Assembly: GCF_017310035.1 (NCBI RefSeq)
Contig: NZ_CP022296.1
Location: 2,728,001 to 2,792,000 of the forward strand
Direction: 5' to 3'
Source: Nocardioides sp. S5
Lineage (GTDB): Bacteria > Actinomycetota > Actinomycetes > Propionibacteriales > Nocardioidaceae
Length of the DNA stretch: 64,000 nucleotides
Below the pieces are notes generated by a model, which had not been told where the DNA came from, ran no database searches, and saw only the letters and a program-made list of their open reading frames with translations. Numbering within the stretch: position 1 is the stretch's first letter; every line of letters begins with the position of its first letter. The translations under genes were made by a program, and so were the position numbers. Below are positions 1-10,283 of this stretch, in pieces.

Positions 1-432
1 GGTGTGGATGCGCCAGCCGATGACGAGGCCGGTCAGCGACATCACCACCAGGCCGATCGACGCGTGGGCAAGGCTCGAGATGCTGCGACCGACCAGCACC
101 GCGGCCGGGTTGATCGGCAACGAGCGCATCCGGTCGACGATGCCCTTGTCGAGGTCGGCGGTGAGCCCGACCGCGACGATGAAGGAGGCGAAGGCCACCG
201 TCTGCGCCATGATCCCGGCAAGCAGGAAGGCGCGGTAGCCGGCGGGCGTGGCCACGTCGATGGACGAGCCGAAGACGTAGGCGAAGAGCAGCACGAACAT
301 CACCGGCTGGATGGTGACGTCGAGCAGCATCTCCGGCATCCGGCGGATGTGGCGGAAGTTGCGGCGAGCGATCGCCCACGACTGGGTGAGCAGGCCGGTG
401 GTGCGGATCTCGGGTCGTTCGATCGTGCTCAT
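1..432 (-). CDS. ABC-2 type transporter permease (partial, N-terminal part)
   Basis: This gene runs off the left edge; 144 codons are visible, read on the minus strand from an ATG at 432. The protein begins MSTIERPEIRTTG. It has a cytoplasmic N-terminus ending near RRMPEML, then hydrophobic segments (VMFVLLFAYVFG; a second around AFLLAGIMAQTVAF; a third after RSISSLAHAS). This is the layout of DrrB-like ABC-2 permeases, which form the membrane channel of drug or lipid exporters. Its ATG overlaps the TGA of the upstream ATPase gene in an ATGA tetranucleotide (429-432), so the two are translationally coupled and form one exporter. The substrate cannot be read from the sequence. The missing C-terminal half lies outside the window. 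Confidence 0.85.
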   Translation of the reverse strand, partial: MSTIERPEIRTTGLLTQSWAIARRNFRHIRRMPEMLLDVTIQPVMFVLLFAYVFGSSIDVATPAGYRAFLLAGIMAQTVAFASFIVAVGLTADLDKGIVDRMRSLPINPAAVLVGRSISSLAHASIGLVVMSLTGLVIGWRIHT

Positions 433-1421
433 CGGGCCACCTCCCCTGCCGGCTGGCCGGCGGTCTCGTCATCCACGACGCCGTCCTCGGCCCGGTGGCC
501 GGTGAGGTGGAGGAACACGTCGTCCAGGCTCGGGCGCTTGAGCCCGATGTCGTCCAGCACGATCCCGCTCTCGTCGAAGATCCCGGCGACGCGGGTCATG
601 TGGCCCAGCCCCTCGGCCGGCGCGGTCAGCTGCCGGGCACCGGCGTCGAGGTGCACCTCGCGCACGTGCGGACGCATGAGCGCCTCGGCCGCGGCCAGGT
701 CGTCGGCGTGGGACACCGTCACCACCAGCGCCGCGGCACCGGACTGGTCCTTGAGCTGGAGCGGGGTGCCCTCGGCGATGACCGTGCCGCGGTCGATGAC
801 CACGATGTTGTCGGCCAGCTGGTCGGCCTCCTCGAGGTACTGGGTGGTCAGCAGGAGCGTGGTGCCGTCCTTGACCAGCTCGCGCAGCACCTCCCAGAGC
901 TCGACGCGCGAGCGCGGGTCGAGGCCGGTGGTCGGCTCATCGAGGAACAGCACCGGCGGCGTGGCGATCAGGCTGACGGCGAGGTCGAGGCGCCGTCGCA
1001 TGCCGCCGGAGTAGGTCTTGGCGATGCGGTCACCGGCCTCGGCGAGCGAGAAGCGCTCCAGCAGCTCGGCACTGGCGCGGGTGATGTAGCCGGCGTCGAG
1101 GCCGTAGAGCTGGCCGATGAGGCGCAGGTTCTCCCGGCCGGTCAGCAGCTCGTCGACCGTGGCCGCCTGACCGGTCAGCCCCATGCTACGGCGCACCGCG
1201 GCGGGATCGTCGAGGATGTCGTGCCCGGCGACACGGGCGGTGCCGGACGTGGGGCGGGTCAGCGTCGTCATCATGCGGACCGTCGTGGTCTTGCCGGCTC
1301 CGTTGGGCCCCAGGAGGCCGAGCACGGTGCCCTCCGGCACGACGAAGGACACCCCCTCCACGGCCACGGTGTCCCCGAAGTGCTTGACGAGGCCCTCGGC
1401 CTCGATCGCTGGGCGAGTCAT
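429..1421 (-). CDS. Daunorubicin-resistance-type ABC transporter ATP-binding protein
   Basis: A 330-aa ATPase subunit of a DrrA-like exporter that energises the permease encoded next to it. Walker A is GPNGAGKT at about residues 38-45, the signature loop is YSGGMRRRLDLA, and Walker B with its catalytic Glu is [11 protein letters not shown]. The C-terminal extension of about 100 residues is typical of DrrA-type ATPases. I chose the ATG at 1421 over an upstream GTG at 1430 because a TAGCGT hexamer lies exactly 7 nt before it (1429-1434), a leaderless arrangement. The gene is divergent from a second ABC system starting at 1486, and the two -10-like boxes are 39 bp apart. Substrate unknown. Confidence 0.9.
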   Translation of the reverse strand: MTRPAIEAEGLVKHFGDTVAVEGVSFVVPEGTVLGLLGPNGAGKTTTVRMMTTLTRPTSGTARVAGHDILDDPAAVRRSMGLTGQAATVDELLTGRENLRLIGQLYGLDAGYITRASAELLERFSLAEAGDRIAKTYSGGMRRRLDLAVSLIATPPVLFLDEPTTGLDPRSRVELWEVLRELVKDGTTLLLTTQYLEEADQLADNIVVIDRGTVIAEGTPLQLKDQSGAAALVVTVSHADDLAAAEALMRPHVREVHLDAGARQLTAPAEGLGHMTRVAGIFDESGIVLDDIGLKRPSLDDVFLHLTGHRAEDGVVDDETAGQPAGEVAR

Positions 1422-1485
1422 GGCCGCCACGCTAGCCGTGGGGACCGACAGCCGCCGCCCATTAACCCGCGCCTAGGATTGGACC

Positions 1486-2424
1486 GTGCCAACCGCCTCC
1501 CCCGCCGTCGAGATCGACGGCCTGGTGATGGCGTACGGCGAGAAGGTGGCCGTCGACGGGCTCTCGCTCGAGGTCGCCCGCGGGTCCGTCACCGCCGTCC
1601 TGGGTCCGAACGGCGCCGGCAAGACCACCACGCTGGAGACCTGTGAGGGCTACCGCGTCCCCCAGCGGGGCACGGTGCGGGTGCTCGGACTCGACCCGCA
1701 GCGCGACCGCGCAGCTCTCCTCCCCCGCATCGGCGTGATGCTCCAGGCCGGCGGCGCGTGGAGCGGCGTACGCGCGGTGGAGATGCTCGAGCACATGGCC
1801 TCCCTGCACGCCCACCCGCTCGACACCGCGATGCTGGTCGAGCGCCTCGGCCTGGGCGACTGCGGACGCACGCCCTACCGCCGGCTCTCCGGCGGGCAGA
1901 AGCAGCGTCTGGGGCTCGCCATCGCGCTGGTGGGTCGTCCAGAGCTGGTCTTCGTCGACGAGCCGACGGCAGGCATGGACCCGCAGGCCCGACGCACGAC
2001 CTGGGAGCTGCTCGAGGAGATCCGCGCCGACGGCGTGACGGTGGTGCTCACCACCCACCACATGGACGAGGCCGAGCACCTCGCCGACCGCATCCACATC
2101 ATCGACCGCGGCCGCGTGATCACCAGCGGCACACCGGCCGAGCTGACCCGCGGCGGCCGCTCGGCCACCATCCGGCTCGTGGTCAACCGGCCCTTCCCCG
2201 AGGGTGCCCCCGAGTCGCTGCGCGCCGAGCTCGGCCCCGAGACCGAGGTGCGGCAGCTCGACGAGGTCAGCATGCTCATCCACGGCCCCGCCGACTCGAC
2301 CACACTGGGCCGGGTCTCGCGCTGGTGCGAGGAGCACGGCGTGCTCCCCCAGACCCTCAACCTCGGCCAGCGCACCCTCGAGGACGTCTTCCTCGAGCTC
2401 ACCGGACGCGAGCTCGCGTCATGA
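1486..2424 (+). CDS. ABC transporter ATP-binding protein
   Basis: A 312-aa ABC ATPase with GPNGAGKTTT (Walker A), LSGGQKQRLGLA (signature) and LVFVDEPTAGMD (Walker B), followed by a C-terminal domain of about 80 residues of the kind found in exporter ATPases. The GTG start at 1486 is preceded at a 6-nt gap by TAGGAT (1474-1479) with no Shine-Dalgarno, so the transcript is probably leaderless. It overlaps the downstream permease by ATGA. From memory, an ABC ATPase/permease pair also sits next to the CtaA-like gene in M. tuberculosis (Rv1456c-Rv1458c), which suggests a conserved partnership with haem A biosynthesis; the exported substrate is not known. Confidence 0.9.
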   Translation: MPTASPAVEIDGLVMAYGEKVAVDGLSLEVARGSVTAVLGPNGAGKTTTLETCEGYRVPQRGTVRVLGLDPQRDRAALLPRIGVMLQAGGAWSGVRAVEMLEHMASLHAHPLDTAMLVERLGLGDCGRTPYRRLSGGQKQRLGLAIALVGRPELVFVDEPTAGMDPQARRTTWELLEEIRADGVTVVLTTHHMDEAEHLADRIHIIDRGRVITSGTPAELTRGGRSATIRLVVNRPFPEGAPESLRAELGPETEVRQLDEVSMLIHGPADSTTLGRVSRWCEEHGVLPQTLNLGQRTLEDVFLELTGRELAS

Positions 2425-3206
2425 GCCCCCAGACCTTCGTCCCCGCCCCCGGCGGGGCGTCGCTGCGCCGCATGGTGCTCGCCCAGTCCCGGATGGAGGC
2501 GCGGCTCATGCTCCGCAACGGCGAGCAGCTGCTGCTCGCCATCGTCATCCCGGTGATCGTGCTCGTCGGCGGCGTGGCCGCGGCCGGGCGGATCGGGATC
2601 GACCTCGACGGGCACCGCGCGGTCGACATCCTCACGCCCGGCGTGCTCGCCCTGGCGGTGATGTCGACGGCCTTCACCTCGGTGGCGATCTCGACCGGCT
2701 TCGAGCGCCGCTACGGAGTGATCAAGCTCCTCGGCGCGTCCCCGCTGCCACGCCACGGCCTGCTGCTCGGCAAGGTGCTCGCCCTGCTCAACGTGGTCGC
2801 GCTCCAGCTCGTCGTGCTGGTGGTCGTCGGGCTGCTGCTCGGCTGGGAACCGACGCCCGCCGCACCTACGCGCACGGTGCTGGGTGTGGTCCTGGCGGTC
2901 GCGCTCGGCACCGCCGCCTTCGCCGCGCTCGGCCTGTTCGTGGCCGGCGCCCTGCGCGCCGAGGCGACCCTCGCCCTCGCCAACCTCGTCTACCTCCTCC
3001 TCATGGCCGGCGGCGGCGTGGTGCTCCCGACGAGCACCTACGGCGCTGCGTCGACCGTCATCCAGTGGCTCCCGTCGGGCGCGCTCGGCGAGGCGATGCG
3101 TACGGCCCTCGTGGACGCTGGCGTCGACGGCCGCTCCCTGCTCGTCCTCGCTGCGTGGGCCGCTCTGGGCACGCTGCTCACGGCTCGAACCTTCAGGTGG
3201 GAATGA
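2421..3206 (+). CDS. ABC transporter permease
   Basis: A 261-aa ABC-2 type membrane subunit, partner of the ATPase just upstream. The N-terminal amphipathic stretch (RRMVLAQSRMEARLMLRNGEQ) is followed by about six hydrophobic segments, for example LLLAIVIPVIVLVGGVAAAG near residues 34-53 and several Leu/Val-rich helices up to the C-terminus. Its ATG (2421) overlaps the ATPase stop, and its own TGA (3204-3206) overlaps the ATG of the heme A synthase gene at 3203. The three genes therefore look like one coupled operon. The sequence gives no direct clue to the transported molecule. Confidence 0.85.
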   Translation: MSPQTFVPAPGGASLRRMVLAQSRMEARLMLRNGEQLLLAIVIPVIVLVGGVAAAGRIGIDLDGHRAVDILTPGVLALAVMSTAFTSVAISTGFERRYGVIKLLGASPLPRHGLLLGKVLALLNVVALQLVVLVVVGLLLGWEPTPAAPTRTVLGVVLAVALGTAAFAALGLFVAGALRAEATLALANLVYLLLMAGGGVVLPTSTYGAASTVIQWLPSGALGEAMRTALVDAGVDGRSLLVLAAWAALGTLLTARTFRWE

Positions 3207-4132
3207 TGCACACCCTGCTCGCCGGGCTCTCCCGGTACCTCTGGCCCCTCGCGGTGGCCAACCTCCTCGCCAACATCGGCATCGTGGTCACCGGTGGTGC
3301 CGTACGCCTCACCGGCTCCGGGCTGGGCTGCCCGACCTGGCCACGCTGCACCGACGAGTCCTACGTCGCGCACGGCGAGCTGGGCCTCCACGGTGCCATC
3401 GAGTTCGGCAACCGGCTGCTCACCTTCGTGCTGGTCGCGATCGCGCTCCTGTGCTTCCTCGCCGCGCTGGGCGCCAGGCACCGCCGGGCGACGCGCCTCT
3501 CGCTCGTCATCGGCCTCGGCATCCCGCTCCAGGCCGTCATCGGCGGCATCACGGTGCTCACTGACCTCAACCCGTGGATCGTGGCCGGGCACTTCCTGCT
3601 CTCGATGGCGATGATCATGGTGTGCGTCGCGCTCCTCGACGAGCTGCGCAGCCCCGACCGAGGTGCTGCTCCCCCGCTGCCCCGCGCGCTCGCCTGGGCG
3701 ACGTTCGCCTCCGGCTGGGTGGCTCTCTACCTCGGCACCGTCGTCACCGGCGCCGGTCCGCACGCCGGCGACACGGACTCGCCGCGCAACGGGCTCGACC
3801 CGGCCACCGTCTCCCAGGCGCACGCCATCTCCGTCTACGTCCTCGTGGCCCTGACGGTCGCGCTGCTGGTCGTCGCCGTCCGCGGTGGCCACCAGTGGCT
3901 GGCCCGGGTGACCGGCCTGGTGCTCCTCGTCGAGGTGCTGCAGGGAATCCTCGGGTGGGTGCAGTACTGGCTGGACCTGCCGGTCGCCCTCGTCGCCCTG
4001 CACATGCTCGGCGCCGGGCTTCTCGCGGCGGGGCTCGCCCGGGTCGGGCTCGCGGTGCTGCCGCACGCGTCGGAGAACGAGGCCCACGCCGACGAGGGCA
4101 CGCAGCCGCACGCCGCCACGCACCTCGGCTGA
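3203..4132 (+). CDS. ctaA: Heme A synthase (COX15/CtaA family)
   Basis: A 309-aa polytopic membrane protein that oxidises the C8 methyl of heme O to formyl, giving heme A for aa3-type cytochrome oxidase. The family hallmark GGAVRLTGSGLGCPTWPRC lies near residues 31-49, and His residues sit in predicted helices (LHGAIEFGNR, AGHFLL, QAHAISVY, ALHMLG). About eight hydrophobic segments fit the family. Two ATGs occur in tandem (3203, 3206); the first overlaps the permease stop and AGGTGGG precedes it. It is convergent with ctaB, with only 7 bp between the two stop codons. CtaB makes the heme O that this enzyme uses. Confidence 0.9.
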   Translation: MMHTLLAGLSRYLWPLAVANLLANIGIVVTGGAVRLTGSGLGCPTWPRCTDESYVAHGELGLHGAIEFGNRLLTFVLVAIALLCFLAALGARHRRATRLSLVIGLGIPLQAVIGGITVLTDLNPWIVAGHFLLSMAMIMVCVALLDELRSPDRGAAPPLPRALAWATFASGWVALYLGTVVTGAGPHAGDTDSPRNGLDPATVSQAHAISVYVLVALTVALLVVAVRGGHQWLARVTGLVLLVEVLQGILGWVQYWLDLPVALVALHMLGAGLLAAGLARVGLAVLPHASENEAHADEGTQPHAATHLG

Positions 4133-4139
4133 GGCGGGA

Positions 4140-5099
4140 TCAGCCGAGCAGCGGGTCGAGCGCGACCGCGACGAAGAGCAGCGAGAGGTAGAGGTTCGAT
4201 GCGTGGAACAGGCGCATCGGGTTGATCTCGGAGAGCGCGTCGGAGCGCTTCGCGCGCCCCCACATGCGGTGGGCCTCCACCAGGAAGACCGCGCCGAGCA
4301 CGGCGGCGGCCACGGGGTAGACCAGGCTCGTGCCCGCCACGGGCCACAGCAGCAGCGAGGTGGCCACCATCACCCAGCTGTAGACGACCACCTGGCGGCC
4401 CACCTCGGCAGCGGGCTTCACCACCGGCAGCATCGGGACGTCGACGTTGCGGTAGTCCTCGCGGTAGCGCAGCGCCAGCGCCCACGTGTGGGGCGGGGTC
4501 CAGAAGAAGACGACCATGAAGAGCACGACCGGCGTCCACGCGAGCGAGCCGGTCACGGCCGTCCACCCGATGAGGGTCGGGAAGCAGCCGGCGATCCCGC
4601 CCCAGACGATGTTCTGCGTCGTGCGTCGCTTGAGCAGCATCGTGTAGACGAAGACGTAGAACGCGATCGCGGTCACCGAGAGCACCGCTGACAGGGTGTT
4701 GACCCCCGCCCAGAGGACCACCGTCGACAGCACGCCCAGCACGGCCCCGAAGACGAGAGCGGCGCGCGGGGACACGATGTGCCGCGGGAGCGCCCGGCGC
4801 CTGGTCCGGCGCATCTGCTCGTCGATGTCACGGTCGTAGACGCAGTTGAAGACCGACGCGGAGCCCGCGGAGAAGGTGCCGCCGAGGACGGTCCACACGA
4901 CCGTGGACAGGTCCGGCACGCCCCGGGCGGCGTAGAACATCACCGGCACCGTCGTGAGCAGCAGGAGCTCGATGACGCGCGGCTTGGTCAGTCCCACGTA
5001 GGCAGCGATGACGTCGCGCCAGGTGGGTGGCCCCTCGGCCCCGGGCTCGTCACCGGTCGACGGCCGCGCGGATGCTGCGTGCGGACCGACGTGGGACAC
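4140..5099 (-). CDS. ctaB: Protoheme IX farnesyltransferase (heme O synthase)
   Basis: An UbiA-superfamily prenyltransferase of about 319 aa that attaches a farnesyl group to heme b, giving heme O. The Mg/diphosphate-binding Asp motif [15 protein letters not shown] is present, followed by a second Asp-rich region ([12 protein letters not shown]), with about eight hydrophobic helices. The substrate-binding start [14 protein letters not shown] is typical of CtaB. The start codon is uncertain. I use the GTG at 5099 ([10 protein letters not shown]), which has GAGG upstream; the frame stays open further upstream but that sequence lacks homology-like features. The gene is divergent from tkt across about 240 bp and convergent with ctaA. 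Confidence 0.88.
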   Translation of the reverse strand: MSHVGPHAASARPSTGDEPGAEGPPTWRDVIAAYVGLTKPRVIELLLLTTVPVMFYAARGVPDLSTVVWTVLGGTFSAGSASVFNCVYDRDIDEQMRRTRRRALPRHIVSPRAALVFGAVLGVLSTVVLWAGVNTLSAVLSVTAIAFYVFVYTMLLKRRTTQNIVWGGIAGCFPTLIGWTAVTGSLAWTPVVLFMVVFFWTPPHTWALALRYREDYRNVDVPMLPVVKPAAEVGRQVVVYSWVMVATSLLLWPVAGTSLVYPVAAAVLGAVFLVEAHRMWGRAKRSDALSEINPMRLFHASNLYLSLLFVAVALDPLLG

Positions 5100-5238
5100 G
5101 GTGGGGACCTCGGTGACAGGAGCGGGTGGGCTGGACGGATGGGATCCCGACTTTCGGGGAACCGAGGTGGATGAGGAGCACATGAACCGGCATCCGGACG
5201 GCCCGTCGGGCGGGGTCGAGTCTACTCGGCCACGGCGA

Positions 5239-5244
5239 TAGGCT
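5239..5244 (+). promoter_or_regulatory. Putative -10 element of the tkt operon promoter
   Basis: TAGGCT at 5239-5244 resembles the actinobacterial TAnnnT -10 box. It lies in the 240-bp gap between the divergent ctaB and tkt genes, about 95 nt before the tkt start, and would give a long 5' UTR carrying the hairpin at 5287-5313. No clear -35 box is visible. This is a prediction from motif and position only. Confidence 0.4.
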
Positions 5245-5286
5245 CGCAGTCGAGGCCACCTCACGCACCTGTGATCCTGCACTCCA

Positions 5287-5313
5287 GCCCGGGCTCCAGC
5301 CCGAGTCCCGGGC
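5287..5313 (+). promoter_or_regulatory. Stem-loop in the tkt leader
   Basis: A perfect 7-bp inverted repeat (GCCCGGG at 5287-5293, CCCGGGC at 5307-5313) with a 13-nt spacer lies 25 nt upstream of the tkt TTG start and just before the GAGAGGAA ribosome-binding site. It could affect translation or mRNA stability of the operon. It contains no family-level riboswitch signature that I recognise. Confidence 0.35.
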
Positions 5314-5337
5314 CGCACTCCACCGAGAGGAACCGCG

Positions 5338-7467
5338 TTGACCGAGAAGTCCGCCCTGCCCACCACCCTCGAGTGGGACGACGTCGACCAGCGCGCGGTC
5401 GACACCTCCCGGGTCCTGGCGATGGACGCGGTCCAGAAGGTCGGCAACGGCCACCCCGGCACGGCCATGAGCCTCGCGCCGGTGGCGTACCTGCTCTTCC
5501 AGAAGGTCATGCGCCACGACCCGGCCGACCCGGAGTGGATCGCCCGCGACCGCTTCGTGCTGTCGTGCGGTCACAGCTCGATCACCCTCTACACCCAGCT
5601 CTACCTCGGTGGGTTCGGCCTCGAGCTCGACGACCTCAAGGCGCTGCGCACGTGGGGCTCCAAGACCCCCGGCCACCCCGAGCTCGGCCACACCGCCGGC
5701 GTCGAGGTGACGACCGGACCGCTCGGCCAGGGCGTCGGCAACGCGGTCGGCATGGCGCTGTCGGGACGACGCGTCCACGGCATGCTCGACGCCGACGCCG
5801 CGCCCGGCGAGGGCCTCTTCGACCACCAGGTCTACGTCGTGGCCTCCGACGGCGACCTCCAGGAGGGCGTCAGCTCCGAGGCGAGCTCGATCGCCGGCAC
5901 CCAGAAGCTCGGCAACCTCACCGTCATCTACGACCGCAACCGGATCTCGATCGAGGGCGACACCGACATCGCCTTCACCGAGGACGTCGCCGCCCGCTAC
6001 GAGGCCTACGGCTGGCACGTCCAGACCGTCGACTGGACCAACGGCGGCACCGACTACGTCGAGGACGTCCCGGCCCTCTACTCCGCCATCCGCGAGGCCC
6101 GCGGCGTGAGCGACCAGCCCTCGCTGATCGTCCTCGACACCGTCATCGCCTGGCCGGCCCCCAACGCCCAGGGCACCGAGGCCGCCCACGGCAGCGCCCT
6201 CGGCGCCGAGGAGGTCGCCGCCACCAAGAAGGTCCTCGGCTTCGACCCCGACCAGACCTTCGAGGTCCCGCCGGGCGTGCTCGAGCGCACCCGCGAGCTG
6301 CGCGAGCGCGGCTCCGCGTGGGGAGCCGAGTGGGACGAGGCGTACGCCGCTTGGGCCGACGCGCACCCCGAGTCCGCCGAGCTGCTGCACCGCCTCAAGC
6401 GCCGCGAGGTCCCCGCCGACCTCGCCGAGGCGCTGCCGACCTTCCCCGCCGACGCCAAGGGCGTCGCCACCCGGTCGGCCTCGGGCAAGGTCATCAACGC
6501 CCTGGCGCCGGTGCTGCCCGAGCTGTGGGGCGGCTCGGCCGACCTCGCCGGCTCCAACAACACCACGATCACCAGCGCCCCGTCCGTCGGTCCTGAGGTC
6601 GCCGAGATCGGCGAGTGGAGCACCGACCCCTACGCCGGTCGCGTCCTCCACTTCGGCATCCGCGAGCACGGCATGGGCGCGATCATGAACGGCATCGCTG
6701 CCGACCGGCTCACCCGCGTCTTCGGCGGCACGTTCCTCACGTTCTCCGACTACATGCGCGGCTCGGTGCGCGTGGCAGCGCTCAGCAAGCTGCCGGTCAC
6801 CTACGTGTGGACGCACGACTCGATCGGCCTCGGCGAGGACGGCCCCACGCACCAGCCCGTCGAGCACCTCGCAGCCCTGCGCGCCATGCCCGGCCTCGAC
6901 GTCGTACGCCCTGCGGACGCCAACGAGACCGTCGCCGCCTGGCAGACGATCCTGGGCCGCACCGACTCCCCCGCCGCGCTGGCCCTGACCCGTCAGAACG
7001 TGCCGGTCTTCCCGCGCGGCGAGGACGCCGACTCGGGGCAGACGTGGGGCTCCACCGAGGGCGTGGCCCGCGGCGCCTACGTCCTGCTCGACGCCGACAA
7101 GGGCACGCCCGACGTGATCCTCGTCGGCACCGGCTCGGAGGTACAGCTCGCCGTCGAGGCGCGGGCGCTGCTCGCGGAGGACGGCATCGACGCCCGCGTG
7201 GTGTCGATGCCCTGCCTGGAGTGGTTCGAGGAGCAGGACGAGTCCTACCGCGACACCGTCCTGCCCCCCACTGTGAAGGCACGCGTCTCCGTCGAGGCGG
7301 GCGTCAAGCAGGGCTGGCGCGAGATCGTCGGCGACAACGGCCGGATCATCTCCATCGACCACTACGGCGCGTCCGCCGACTACGCCCGGATCTACACCGA
7401 GCTCGGCATCACCGCCCAGGCCGTCGCCGACGCCGCTCGCGACAGCGTCGCCGTCGTCAACGCCTGA
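5338..7467 (+). CDS. tkt: Transketolase
   Basis: A 709-aa thiamine-diphosphate enzyme of the non-oxidative pentose phosphate pathway that transfers two-carbon ketol units between sugar phosphates. Visible hallmarks are the ThDP motif region ([16 protein letters not shown], with the GDG core), the substrate loop near GHPGTAMSL at the N-terminus, the catalytic Glu/His segment [15 protein letters not shown] and the [15 protein letters not shown] loop. Length is normal for the family. It starts at an uncommon TTG (5338), supported by GAGAGGAA 6-7 nt upstream. It is the first gene of a six-gene operon, separated from tal by 42 bp. Confidence 0.96.
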   Translation: MTEKSALPTTLEWDDVDQRAVDTSRVLAMDAVQKVGNGHPGTAMSLAPVAYLLFQKVMRHDPADPEWIARDRFVLSCGHSSITLYTQLYLGGFGLELDDLKALRTWGSKTPGHPELGHTAGVEVTTGPLGQGVGNAVGMALSGRRVHGMLDADAAPGEGLFDHQVYVVASDGDLQEGVSSEASSIAGTQKLGNLTVIYDRNRISIEGDTDIAFTEDVAARYEAYGWHVQTVDWTNGGTDYVEDVPALYSAIREARGVSDQPSLIVLDTVIAWPAPNAQGTEAAHGSALGAEEVAATKKVLGFDPDQTFEVPPGVLERTRELRERGSAWGAEWDEAYAAWADAHPESAELLHRLKRREVPADLAEALPTFPADAKGVATRSASGKVINALAPVLPELWGGSADLAGSNNTTITSAPSVGPEVAEIGEWSTDPYAGRVLHFGIREHGMGAIMNGIAADRLTRVFGGTFLTFSDYMRGSVRVAALSKLPVTYVWTHDSIGLGEDGPTHQPVEHLAALRAMPGLDVVRPADANETVAAWQTILGRTDSPAALALTRQNVPVFPRGEDADSGQTWGSTEGVARGAYVLLDADKGTPDVILVGTGSEVQLAVEARALLAEDGIDARVVSMPCLEWFEEQDESYRDTVLPPTVKARVSVEAGVKQGWREIVGDNGRIISIDHYGASADYARIYTELGITAQAVADAARDSVAVVNA

Positions 7468-7509
7468 GCGACCCCGACCGTCCAGACCCCATCCACGGGA
7501 GGAACCCGC

Positions 7510-8625
7510 ATGAACGACCGCCTCAAGGCCCTGGCCGACGCCGGGGTGTCCATCTGGCTCGACGACCTGTCCCGCGAGCGCCTCGAGACCGGCAACCTCG
7601 CCGATCTCGTGCAGAACCGCAACGTGGTCGGGGTGACGTCCAACCCCTCGATCTTCCAGACCGCGCTGGCCGACGGCGAGCGCTACGACGCGCAGGTGCG
7701 CGAGCTCGCCGCGGACGGCGCCGACGTCGACCGCGCCACGATGGTCATCACCACCGACGACGTGCGCGAGGCCTGCAAGGTCATGCGTCCGGTCTTCGAC
7801 GCCACCGACGGTGTCGACGGCCGCGTCTCCATCGAGGTCTCCCCCGGCCTGGCCCACTCGACCGACGACACCGTCGCCGAGGCCGCCACGCTGTGGAAGA
7901 CCGTCGACCAGCCCAACGTGATGATCAAGATCCCCGGCACCGAGGCCGGCTGGCCCGCCATCACCGAGACCATCGCCGCCGGCATCTCGGTCAACGTGAC
8001 GCTGATCTTCGGGCTCGAGCAGTACCGCAACGTCATGGAGGCCTACGTCTCCGGCCTCGAGAAGGCGCTCGAGAACGGCCACGACCTCAGCGACATCCAC
8101 TCGGTCGCCTCGTTCTTCGTCTCCCGCGTGGACTCCGAGATCGACAAGCGCCTCGAGGCCGCGACCGAGGGCCCGGGCACCGACCCGGCCCTGCGCGGCA
8201 AGGCCGGCGTGGCCAACGCCCGCCTGGCGTTCCAGATGTACGAGGAGTTCTTCGCCGGCTCCCGCTGGGAGGCCCTCGAGGCCGAGGGGGCGCGCAAGCA
8301 GCGACCGCTGTGGGCCTCGACCGGTGTGAAGAACCCCGACTACGACGACACGATGTACGTCGTCGACCTCGTCGTCGAGGACACCGTCAACACCATGCCG
8401 GAGAAGACCCTCGACGCCGTCGCCGACCACGGTGAGGTGCGAGGCGACCGCGTACGCCCCTTCTACGACGACGCTGCCGCCCACATGAAGGCGCTCGCCG
8501 ACGCAGGCATCGACTACGACGACGTCATCGCGGTGCTGATCGCGGAGGGCGTCGACAAGTTCGTCGTCGCCTGGGACGAGCTCCAGACCACCCTGTCGGC
8601 CTCCCTCGAGGCCGCGCGGGCATGA
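7510..8625 (+). CDS. tal: Transaldolase
   Basis: A 371-aa transaldolase of the long actinobacterial/cyanobacterial type, which transfers a dihydroxyacetone unit from sedoheptulose 7-phosphate to glyceraldehyde 3-phosphate. Conserved features are the N-terminal [10 protein letters not shown] motif, the Schiff-base Lys within [13 protein letters not shown], and [19 protein letters not shown] precedes the ATG. Its TGA overlaps the ATG of pgi (ATGA at 8622-8625), so translation is coupled. Together with tkt it returns pentose phosphates to glycolysis. Confidence 0.96.
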   Translation: MNDRLKALADAGVSIWLDDLSRERLETGNLADLVQNRNVVGVTSNPSIFQTALADGERYDAQVRELAADGADVDRATMVITTDDVREACKVMRPVFDATDGVDGRVSIEVSPGLAHSTDDTVAEAATLWKTVDQPNVMIKIPGTEAGWPAITETIAAGISVNVTLIFGLEQYRNVMEAYVSGLEKALENGHDLSDIHSVASFFVSRVDSEIDKRLEAATEGPGTDPALRGKAGVANARLAFQMYEEFFAGSRWEALEAEGARKQRPLWASTGVKNPDYDDTMYVVDLVVEDTVNTMPEKTLDAVADHGEVRGDRVRPFYDDAAAHMKALADAGIDYDDVIAVLIAEGVDKFVVAWDELQTTLSASLEAARA

Positions 8626-10283
8626 GCACGGACGCGGTCGATCCCACCACCACGGCCGCGTGGAGCCGGCTGGCACGGCTGGCCGGCTCCTTCCAGCCCG
8701 ACCTGCGCTCCTCCCTCACGCCCGACTGGGTCGAGGAGCAGACGCTGGTCGCCGGCGACCTGCACGTCGACCTGTCGAAGAACCTCGTCGATGCAGAGAT
8801 CGAGTCGGCGCTCCTGGCCCTCGCCGACGAGGTCGACGTCCTGGGTCGCCGCGACGCGATGCTCGCCGGTGAGCGCATCAACGTCACCGAGGACCGCGCC
8901 GTGCTCCACACCGCGCTCCGTCTCCCGGCAGGCGCCTCGCTGACGGTCGACGGCCAGGACGTGGTGGCTGACGTGCACGGGGTGCTCGAGCGGGCGTACG
9001 CCTTCGCGGAGCGCGTGCGCTCCGGCGAGTGGACCGGGGTCACCGGGCGCCGCATCGAGACGGTCGTCAACATCGGCATCGGCGGCTCGGACCTCGGTCC
9101 GGTGATGGCCTACGAGGCCCTCGAGCCCTACCGCCAGGACGGCCTGTCCTGCCGGTTCATCAGCAACATCGACCCCACCGACGCCGGTCAGTCGCTGTCC
9201 GGCCTCGACCCCGAGTCGACGCTGTTCATCGTCTCCAGCAAGACCTTCGGGACGCTCGAGACGCTGACCAACGCGAGGCTCTGCAAGGCCTGGCTGCTCG
9301 AGCACCTGCCGGGCGGCACCGACGCCGGCGCGGCGGTCGCGCAGCACTTCGTCGCCGTCTCGACCGCGCTCGACAAGGTCGCCGACTTCGGCATCGACAC
9401 CGACAACGCCTTCGGCTTCTGGGACTGGGTCGGCGGCCGCTACTCGATGGACTCCGCCATCGGCCTCTCGCTGGTGATCGCCGTCGGCGCTGAGCGCTTC
9501 GCCGAGCTGCTGGCCGGCTTCCACGCGATGGACGAGCACTTCCGCACCGCGCCCCCGGCGGCCAACGTCCCGCTGAAGATGGGCCTGCTCAACGTCTGGT
9601 ACACCAACTTCCTCGGTGCCCACACCCACGCGGTGCTGCCCTACTCCCAGCTCCTGCACCGCTTCCCCGCCTACCTCCAGCAGCTCACGATGGAGTCCAA
9701 CGGCAAGGGTGTGCGGTGGGACGGCACGCCGGTGGGCTACGACACCGGCGAGGTCTTCTGGGGCGAGCCCGGCACCAACGGCCAGCACGCCTTCTACCAG
9801 CTGATCCACCAGGGCACCCGGCTCGTGCCGGCGGACTTCATCGCCTTCGCGCGGCCGGCGTACCCCCTCGTCGACGAGGTCGACGGACAGCAGGTGGACG
9901 TCCACGAGCTGTTCCTGGCCAACTTCTTCGCCCAGACCAAGGCGCTGGCCTTCGGCAGGACCGCCGACGAGGTCCGTGCCGAGGGGGTGGACGAGGCGCT
10001 GGTGTCGGCCCGCACGTTCCCGGGGAACCGCCCCACGACCTCGATCATGGCGCCGCTCCTGACGCCCTCGGTGCTGGGCCAGCTGGTCGCGCTCTACGAG
10101 CACATCACGTTCGTCGAGGGCGCGGTGTGGGGCATCGACAGCTTCGACCAGTGGGGCGTCGAGCTCGGCAAGCAGCTCGCCCAGGAGCTCGGCCCCGCCG
10201 TGTCGGGCGACGCCGCCGTGCTCGCGCAGCAGGACCCCTCCACCCAGACCCTGATCGGCTACTACCAGGAGCACCGAACCTGA
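8622..10283 (+). CDS. pgi: Glucose-6-phosphate isomerase
   Basis: A 553-aa phosphoglucose isomerase interconverting glucose 6-phosphate and fructose 6-phosphate in the cytoplasm. The family signatures are present: [18 protein letters not shown] for phosphate binding, [25 protein letters not shown], the catalytic segment [11 protein letters not shown], and [16 protein letters not shown] with the active-site His. Length is normal. The gene sits inside the pentose-phosphate operon between tal and zwf, overlapping both by a few bases. This suits an operon that channels carbon at the G6P node, since its product is the substrate of the next enzyme encoded. Confidence 0.96.
   Translation: MSTDAVDPTTTAAWSRLARLAGSFQPDLRSSLTPDWVEEQTLVAGDLHVDLSKNLVDAEIESALLALADEVDVLGRRDAMLAGERINVTEDRAVLHTALRLPAGASLTVDGQDVVADVHGVLERAYAFAERVRSGEWTGVTGRRIETVVNIGIGGSDLGPVMAYEALEPYRQDGLSCRFISNIDPTDAGQSLSGLDPESTLFIVSSKTFGTLETLTNARLCKAWLLEHLPGGTDAGAAVAQHFVAVSTALDKVADFGIDTDNAFGFWDWVGGRYSMDSAIGLSLVIAVGAERFAELLAGFHAMDEHFRTAPPAANVPLKMGLLNVWYTNFLGAHTHAVLPYSQLLHRFPAYLQQLTMESNGKGVRWDGTPVGYDTGEVFWGEPGTNGQHAFYQLIHQGTRLVPADFIAFARPAYPLVDEVDGQQVDVHELFLANFFAQTKALAFGRTADEVRAEGVDEALVSARTFPGNRPTTSIMAPLLTPSVLGQLVALYEHITFVEGAVWGIDSFDQWGVELGKQLAQELGPAVSGDAAVLAQQDPSTQTLIGYYQEHRT

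Noticed and set aside
5050..8676. A 1208-codon open frame on the minus strand opposite tkt and tal
   Set aside because: It has no recognisable domains and strongly skewed composition (Val/Gly/Asp/Arg/His). It is the antisense shadow of two well-supported genes, common at this GC.
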